From Tieghemiomyces parasiticus (Eukaryota; Kickxellomycota; Dimargaritomycetes; Dimargaritales; Dimargaritaceae), in the NCBI GenBank assembly GCA_027575765.1, contig JANBPT010001164.1, positions 1 to 13,134 of the forward strand: a stretch of 13,134 bases of DNA, in the 5' to 3' direction. Within the stretch, counting starts at the first letter, position 1. The number at the start of each line of letters is the position of its first letter. A program made the position numbers and the translations under genes. Below are positions 8,935 through 13,134 of the stretch, piece by piece. The notes under the pieces were generated by a model, which saw nothing but the letters and a program-made list of their open reading frames with translations, did no database searches and was not told where the DNA came from.

Positions 8935-8984
8935 AAAGATAGTTTCCACTTCCCCTGAGTCCTCCATCCCCCAGCCTTGTACAA
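8881..8984 (+). repeat. 11-bp direct repeat with an internal palindrome
   Basis: GCCTTGTACAA occurs at 8881-8891 and again at 8974-8984. Each copy contains the palindrome TTGTACAA. The pair brackets the place where base composition changes from G-rich to strongly C-rich, but no element boundary can be proven. Confidence 0.4.
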
Positions 8985-9190
8985 CACGCCCTACCTTCCA
9001 CCCCATGTAACCCAAACTCCCGCGCTTGCCTTCTTCCTCCACCCCTTCACTAATACTGCTGGGCACTGGACCCGGCCACCAAGACCCCCTCCTACCTATT
9101 AGCATCATATCCCATTGTGAGGGGTCTATTCTTCACTACCTGCCAAGCTAGTCCATGGCGCTCGGCCACCTCTCCTTTCACTTTCCACCC

Positions 9191-9208
9191 TGCTGCTGCT
9201 GCTGCTGC
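9191..9208. repeat. (TGC)6 trinucleotide repeat
   Basis: Six perfect TGC units sit in the skewed region. Such repeats often encode Ala, Leu, Cys, Gln or Ser runs, but no convincing reading frame surrounds this one. It may be only a microsatellite. Confidence 0.85.
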
Positions 9209-9920
9209 CAATCTCTCCTCAAGTCCGTACTTTACCAATTAAATCGGCCTTCCTTGCCTTTTAGCTTCCACGGTTCCTAGACACACTCTAAATCTCTGAC
9301 CATTTCCCTTTCATGCCCAATTTGGTTATTGTGAGCTCCCCGCCATGTACCGGTCAGTAGTTAATCTGCACACCGCTGTCCCTTGACACCAACCTCTCCA
9401 TCCCTGTACTTTTATTGTGCGCACCATCCACTTCCTCCCATTTCCCCGGCCTCAAGCCATCCACACCTCTTCAGCAGTGAGCGTTTGACCACCCCATCTT
9501 GCGCAAAGCCAAGTTCTTGGCTATGCAACCCCTATTTTCATAATTCTGCCCCCCTCCCTCCTCTTCCCCGCCTGTGCATGACCCCTTGTTGGATTATATA
9601 CATGCGCGGATTATAGTGAGGGTTGCAGCCCACACTCTCCCCGGATTGGATCTATATGACCGGTGCCTCAATCACGTGGCCCATCATTTCCCCCACTCTG
9701 CCTGATTGATTCAAAAAGCACCACCCCGGGATACCAGGCCTCAAGATCCATCAATGCAGATTGAAGCGTATACAAGCTGAGCACCAGTACCTTGGATGCA
9801 TACAGGGGCTGTATGGCCCCATTGTGTCCACATGCCAGCTGTAGGTGCTTATTAAACCACATGCTTTGAAACCAAGCATACGGCCAGAAGTCCCCCCCAC
9901 TCAACCTCACTACTGGGACA

Positions 9921-9928
9921 TATATAAA
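9921..9928 (+). promoter_or_regulatory. TATA box without an assigned gene
   Basis: TATATAAA followed by GG is a strong match to the TATA consensus, and T/C-rich sequence follows. No recognisable gene starts within 300 bases, so it may be vestigial or chance. Confidence 0.25.
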
Positions 9929-10490
9929 GGACTGTATTCCTTTTTCTCAAGCTGCTTTGGAGGGCGTACTTCCTTCCTGACCATCCATGGTCATTTTACC
10001 TTCACCCTAATAATGTGTTTTTACAGAACAAGTATAACCGATACTTTTTTGCCACTCTGCCCATTTGCCACCCTACCACACCACCTTGGTAAATTGGCTT
10101 CCTTACCACTAGATTGGTTCACAGCCCCAACTCCATAAGTGCCACCTACCTGTGTGATAGCACCAGCCACTGCACCACCGAATAGCCCTTCACCCTTCAT
10201 TCACTTGATAGTTACTTCGTATGGAAACTAAACAACCTCCTAGGTGTGGTGAAGAATGGGACGCCAAAAGTCCTGCCCTATTATTACCATATTACTCCTA
10301 CTATTTGTTTCATTATTGCGCCTTATTGACCATACACCCTCTAAGCTAGGATGCGTGAGAAATGCACGCCAAGCATGTACTCTCCGCACTCCAGGAGACG
10401 CCCTTCTGACCTGGGCATTTATACTAAAATTTTATTATCAACAAAATCTTACTTGTCAAGTACCGGGTGTTGCTTTGGGTATCATTCCCC

Positions 10491-10499
10491 TATAAAAAG
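10491..10499 (+). promoter_or_regulatory. TATA box upstream of the small ORF
   Basis: TATAAAAAG lies about 325 bases before the ATG at 10817. A pyrimidine-rich stretch (about 10735-10795) sits between them. This order mirrors the ERG25 upstream region (TATA, pyrimidine-rich leader, ATG). The link is inferred. Confidence 0.3.
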
Positions 10500-10816
10500 C
10501 TGGCTGGCCAAGCCCAAAAAATAAAGGACAAATCCAGATTTCAGTCATTCAAGGAATACATTCAAACTACTCTTCACCACGTTACCACCTGATATCAAAG
10601 TGTTGCCTGTGTGCGTCTTCCAACCCGTCATCATCCTCCACTGCAGAGATGCCCAAGTGAATTCATTCATTGTTGTTATCGATCATTGCTCTTCTTACAC
10701 AAAAATCTAAAAACCTTTAAAACCTAAATATCCTCTATCCCTTACCTTACCCCTCCACTCAACCGTTTTCCTTCTTACTCATTTTGCCGTACTCAGAAAC
10801 CCCTACAACCCCGAAA

Positions 10817-10963
10817 ATGCCCCACTCAACCAATAACCCGTTTGCTTGTCACGTGAACATCGACCCCCTCCCTTACCTAAACACCACAAATCCAGGCCAG
10901 TCAGACCCACTCCTCTTCAGCCACCTGGTGGAGCTTGTAGTGCAGAATATTCCTCATATTTAG
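10817..10963 (+). pseudogene. 48-codon gene-start-like ORF, perhaps the first part of a decayed gene
   Basis: The ATG at 10817 has a good context (GAAAATGCC, A at -3) and follows a C/T-rich leader. The 48 residues begin MPHSTNNPFACHVNIDPL and end LVELVVQNIPHI at a TAG (10961-10963). Codons are moderately C-ending, like the confident genes. No family is recognised. The same frame continues past the TAG for about 19 codons. A GTAAGG donor (10986), a CACTAAC branch-like motif (11118-11124) and an acceptor CAG (ending 11165) follow, with geometry close to the cytochrome b5 intron, but the frames do not join without a stop or shift. It may be a degenerate gene, a small ORF or chance. The minus strand here is also open, so the strand is uncertain. 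Confidence 0.25.
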
Positions 10964-11165
10964 GGCCACCGGATTGACCTTTGGGGTAAGGCACAAATGC
11001 AGGATGGTGTGGTGGAGAACTGAAGTGGTGGCATAGTAACCCAACACGTGGAAGGACCAGTTTAGCAGCAATGACACGTTGAAGATATTTTACATAGAGG
11101 ATGAATTATCCTACATTCACTAACCCACCATCCACCCACTGGGTTCACTAGCCCGTGCCACTCAG

Positions 11166-11338
11166 GTTGAGGACCACCTTGACATGGAGTTCCGCAACCC
11201 ACCATTCAGCTTCTCCACCCAAAAGCCCCACCTAGGCCGCTTCCTTAGCCACCACCACGAGTCCAACATGCTCAGCAAGATGTGCATATTTGTATATAGG
11301 GGGTTTGGTTGCCTCCGCCTTCCCAAGGTCATTTGATT
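11166..11338 (+). pseudogene. Coding-like segment, unrecognised, strand uncertain
   Basis: From the acceptor-like CAG at 11163-11165 a + frame runs VEDHLDMEFRNPPFSF and on to a TGA near 11336. Its first 35 codons mostly end in C or G (CAC, GAC, TTC, CGC, AAC, AGC), the preference seen in ERG25. The opposite strand also has a plausible stretch (11414-11232, beginning MLTDPWILMRALKFGPDD), preceded in another frame by a segment near 11480-11370. Only one strand can be right, and neither matches a family I can name with confidence. A faint likeness of the minus reading to a WD-repeat strand is too weak to use. Confidence 0.18.
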
Positions 11339-11848
11339 CTGTCACCAGGAAACTCTCTGTGTCATCAGGTCCAAACTTGAGAGCTCTCATCAATATCCAC
11401 GGGTCTGTCAACATGGGCCAATTCAGTCCGCAGGATCACCAGCGCACCATCAGCTAGGCTGCTAAGCCCCGACATGGCCATGCTTATTCCATCAGGTTGC
11501 TTGGTGGGTATTCTCCCACACACCCCTCTCAGCCATTTAGCTTTATCCGCCTAAAGTTCCCACCCCTCTTCCTGTCGCCTATACGTCTACCTATTTGATG
11601 CCCTTTCGCGGTTCCTTTGGGCGCTCTAGCCCTGAATACCATTTTCCATAATTGATTTCTATTTTACGACTGTGCACTCTCTTTGTGTGGCCATACATAA
11701 TACTACACATGGTGATGCCTAAAGCTGTCCCAATAACCCTCACACCTCGACCCCTTTTTCATCAACCAACATGCCTGTCTGCTATGTTCAATCGCATCTT
11801 TTGGAAAGATTATTTTGTGTAATGGTGTGACTCGAGTGGTTTGCAGTA

Positions 11849-11854
11849 AATAAA
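11849..11854 (+). terminator. AATAAA at the right end of the skewed region
   Basis: GTAAATAAATATACC contains AATAAA about 35 bases after the C-over-G skew fades. It would suit the 3' end of a + strand transcript, but six bases alone carry little weight. Confidence 0.25.
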
Positions 11855-12751
11855 TATACCACAGCGTGTACCTATGGCAATAGCCTAGCCTGCTGTGGAC
11901 CTTGATAGTTGTACCGTCATTACTCAGAATAAGGTGGCTTCCCTACCCATCACACGCGGCGGGTCCCTTCCGCCTCGCATCTAAGGGAGCAGCCAGAAGC
12001 CGCCTAAGGAGAGATCCGTGTACGGCTCAACCCCTCAGAGGTTTCACTTAGCTGCTTTTGGTGCGCTTCCTCTCTATTTTTGTAATTCTAGACCCCTCCT
12101 CTATGGTCACATCGGATTGAGACGGTGCGATATGTGCAGGTTGCCGGGCAGCTGGGCTGCTAGGGCGAGACAATAAGGGTACGGAGAGAGGGGGGGCAGG
12201 GGAGGTGACCAGAGAGTTTCACATCATCCGAATTACGTCTTCCTCTCCCTTTATACGGGGGGGGGGGGTTTCGGATATGGGTGCCTCGGTTTGTACCAGG
12301 GTGCCGTGGTTCCATGCGGTTACACCGAAACGAGGCGCACGGATGATATCGCCGCGGTAAGCCTGACGTATGAGACACCCAAGGCAGGTACTAGAAGTCG
12401 TATGTATGTTATATTCCATTTGACACCTTCCGTCGCACATCCCTTCTTATTTTTAGGGGGATGCCTGCCGTTGGTACATCCATTTCGCACATGGTCCTGT
12501 TTTGGCAACAGTTCTTCCTTAATCCCGCCCATCGTTAAGAGCGTTCTTCACTATTACTTAACCATTCCACTCTATTATTTGATTGAACTTTAGACTCTCT
12601 CCTCGATTAGCGCCAGGTAGGCTTGGCGGTCATGTATATTCACATTCGTATTCACGCCGAGCTTACTTAAAAACGTTCCATCCTCTTAGCTATTCCCGAG
12701 GATGACTGTTGGGCGGCCGAAGCCTGTAGGGCCCCTTGCATTATCCCGTGA
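11855..12751. other. Intergenic, no gene recognised
   Basis: The longest frame (12291-12593, +, 100 codons) has no leader, domain or codon bias, though its second half is hydrophobic. The longest homopolymer of the window, G12, lies at 12257-12268. I see no RNA gene. Confidence 0.45.
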
Positions 12752-12765
12752 TCATATCCATTGGG

Positions 12766-12770
12766 CCAAT
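12766..12770 (+). promoter_or_regulatory. CCAAT box upstream of the right-edge gene
   Basis: CCAAT in GGGCCAATGTG lies 75 bases before the ATG at 12845 and is followed by a C/T-rich stretch (about 12803-12832). This is the motif-plus-pyrimidine arrangement seen upstream of cytochrome b5. Confidence 0.3.
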
Positions 12771-12844
12771 GTGCGACCATTAACACGACACCTTTTACTA
12801 TCCCTGCACCCCAGCCCACCCCTCCCTTTCCCGTGAACAGCAAC

Positions 12845-13134
12845 ATGGTGAATATCCTCCCAACGCTGACTCGGCGTAATTCGAACTCAACGAGCTTCAG
12901 TTTTCGAACGCGCCGAAACACGGCAGCCTCCACCCGCACCGAGATACGCACACCTGAACTGCAAAATGCCGGATTCCGGGCCTACGCCGACAGTCCGATT
13001 CCGGACACGAGCGACCCGGGCAGCCCTGGGAAGGCGTCACAGCCGATCGTCCAAACTGAGCTCGCCTCCGTGATCCCCGGGGTGTCAGCGTGCGACGAAC
13101 GCCTCCTCTTGCTCTCCGGGATGCAGCCCTACAT
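12845..13134 (+). CDS. Probable 5' end of an unrecognised gene, truncated by the window edge
   Basis: An ATG in good context (CAACATGG, A at -3) opens a frame with no stop to the last base of the window, giving 96 full codons. About 70 of the 96 end in G or C by hand count, similar in kind to ERG25 and cytochrome b5 and unlike the flanking DNA. The frame is open back to a TGA at 12749-12751, and 12845 is its only ATG upstream of the coding-like stretch. The N-terminus (MVNILPTLTRRNSNS) is rich in Ser, Thr, Arg and Asn and probably disordered. Later parts are rich in Pro, Ser, Asp and Ala, then a leucine-rich ERLLLLSGMQPY at the edge. No signal peptide or known domain is visible, so I give no function. 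An overlapping 94-codon minus-strand frame (12951-12667) is probably its shadow. An intron beyond the edge cannot be excluded. Confidence 0.55.
   Translation, partial: MVNILPTLTRRNSNSTSFSFRTRRNTAASTRTEIRTPELQNAGFRAYADSPIPDTSDPGSPGKASQPIVQTELASVIPGVSACDERLLLLSGMQPY

Larger units (their letters stand above)
8935..11815 (+). other. Long C-over-G skewed region, possible unrecognised transcription unit
   Basis: For about 2.9 kb C greatly exceeds G on the + strand. By hand count, 9481-9540 has about 20 C to 10 G, and 10741-10800 about 23 C to 4 G. The change near 8935 is abrupt and the bias fades near 11815. In the confident genes the C/T-rich strand is the sense strand of promoters. The skew lowers the number of stop codons on the + strand, so long open frames here mean little. 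The stretch holds two TATA-like boxes, a small gene-start-like ORF, splice-like signals and an AATAAA just past its right end. I recognise no domain. Confidence 0.45.

Noticed and set aside
9845..10138. 97-codon + frame in the skewed region
   Set aside because: C-rich sequence is poor in stop codons. The product is low in acidic residues and shows no domain or leader.
11370..11480. Minus-strand segment with a faint WD-repeat or dynein-intermediate-chain flavour
   Set aside because: The likeness rests on a few residues across a frame change and could not be distinguished from chance. The + strand there is also open.
12667..12951. 94-codon minus-strand frame at the right side
   Set aside because: It overlaps the start of the right-edge + strand frame, which has the better leader, start context and codon bias. 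No domain was seen in the minus product.
1..13134. CRISPR array, defence island or biosynthetic cluster
   Set aside because: No regularly spaced repeats, nuclease, effector or modular enzyme motifs were found on either strand, and the genes present are eukaryotic housekeeping genes.

Overview
The window looks like nuclear DNA of a fungus, possibly an early-diverging lineage (the lineage is a guess). Four things support this: an intronless fungal-type C-4 methylsterol oxidase gene, a cytochrome b5 gene split by one spliceosomal intron (GTGAGT donor, perfect TACTAAC branch point, CAG acceptor), pyrimidine-rich leaders before ATG codons, and C/G-ending codon use in the coding parts against mixed composition elsewhere. 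Gene density is low: two confident genes, one probable gene start cut by the right edge, and a few relics in about 13 kb.

Layout, left to right. 1-1161 shows no gene. 1162-1981 (minus strand) is a decayed mariner-type transposase with in-frame stops, one frameshift and Glu where catalytic Asp is expected. 1982-3390 shows no gene. 3391-4076 is the upstream region of the sterol gene, with CCAAT boxes, an inverted pair of sterol-element-like motifs, a TATA box and a pyrimidine-rich leader. 4077-4952 is ERG25 (291 aa), ending in a KKxx ER-retrieval signal. 5242-5445 may be a broken C2H2 zinc-finger gene start. 5446-6557 is empty to my eye. 6558-7015 is the cytochrome b5 promoter, with a polypyrimidine block, a CCAAT box and a perfect 9-bp inverted repeat. 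7016-7642 is cytochrome b5 (139 aa, two exons, C-terminal membrane anchor), followed by an AATAAA signal. 7690-8934 shows no gene.

About 8935-11815 is a long stretch in which C strongly exceeds G on the + strand. It contains isolated TATA boxes, a 48-codon gene-start-like ORF, splice-like signals and an AATAAA at its right end, and may be a decayed or unrecognised + strand transcription unit. 11855-12751 is empty. From 12845 a GC3-rich frame with a good ATG context runs off the right edge and is probably the 5' end of an unrecognised gene.

The two confident genes fit one pathway. Erg25 removes the C-4 methyl groups of sterol precursors in the ER membrane, and cytochrome b5 is the known electron carrier for this class of membrane di-iron oxidase. 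They lie on the same strand about 2.1 kb apart. I see no defence system, CRISPR array, tRNA, rRNA or intact mobile element, and nothing I can defend as a wholly new system. The best leads are the enzyme/electron-donor linkage, the motif cluster upstream of ERG25, the inverted repeat upstream of cytochrome b5, the unexplained skewed region and the truncated right-hand gene.
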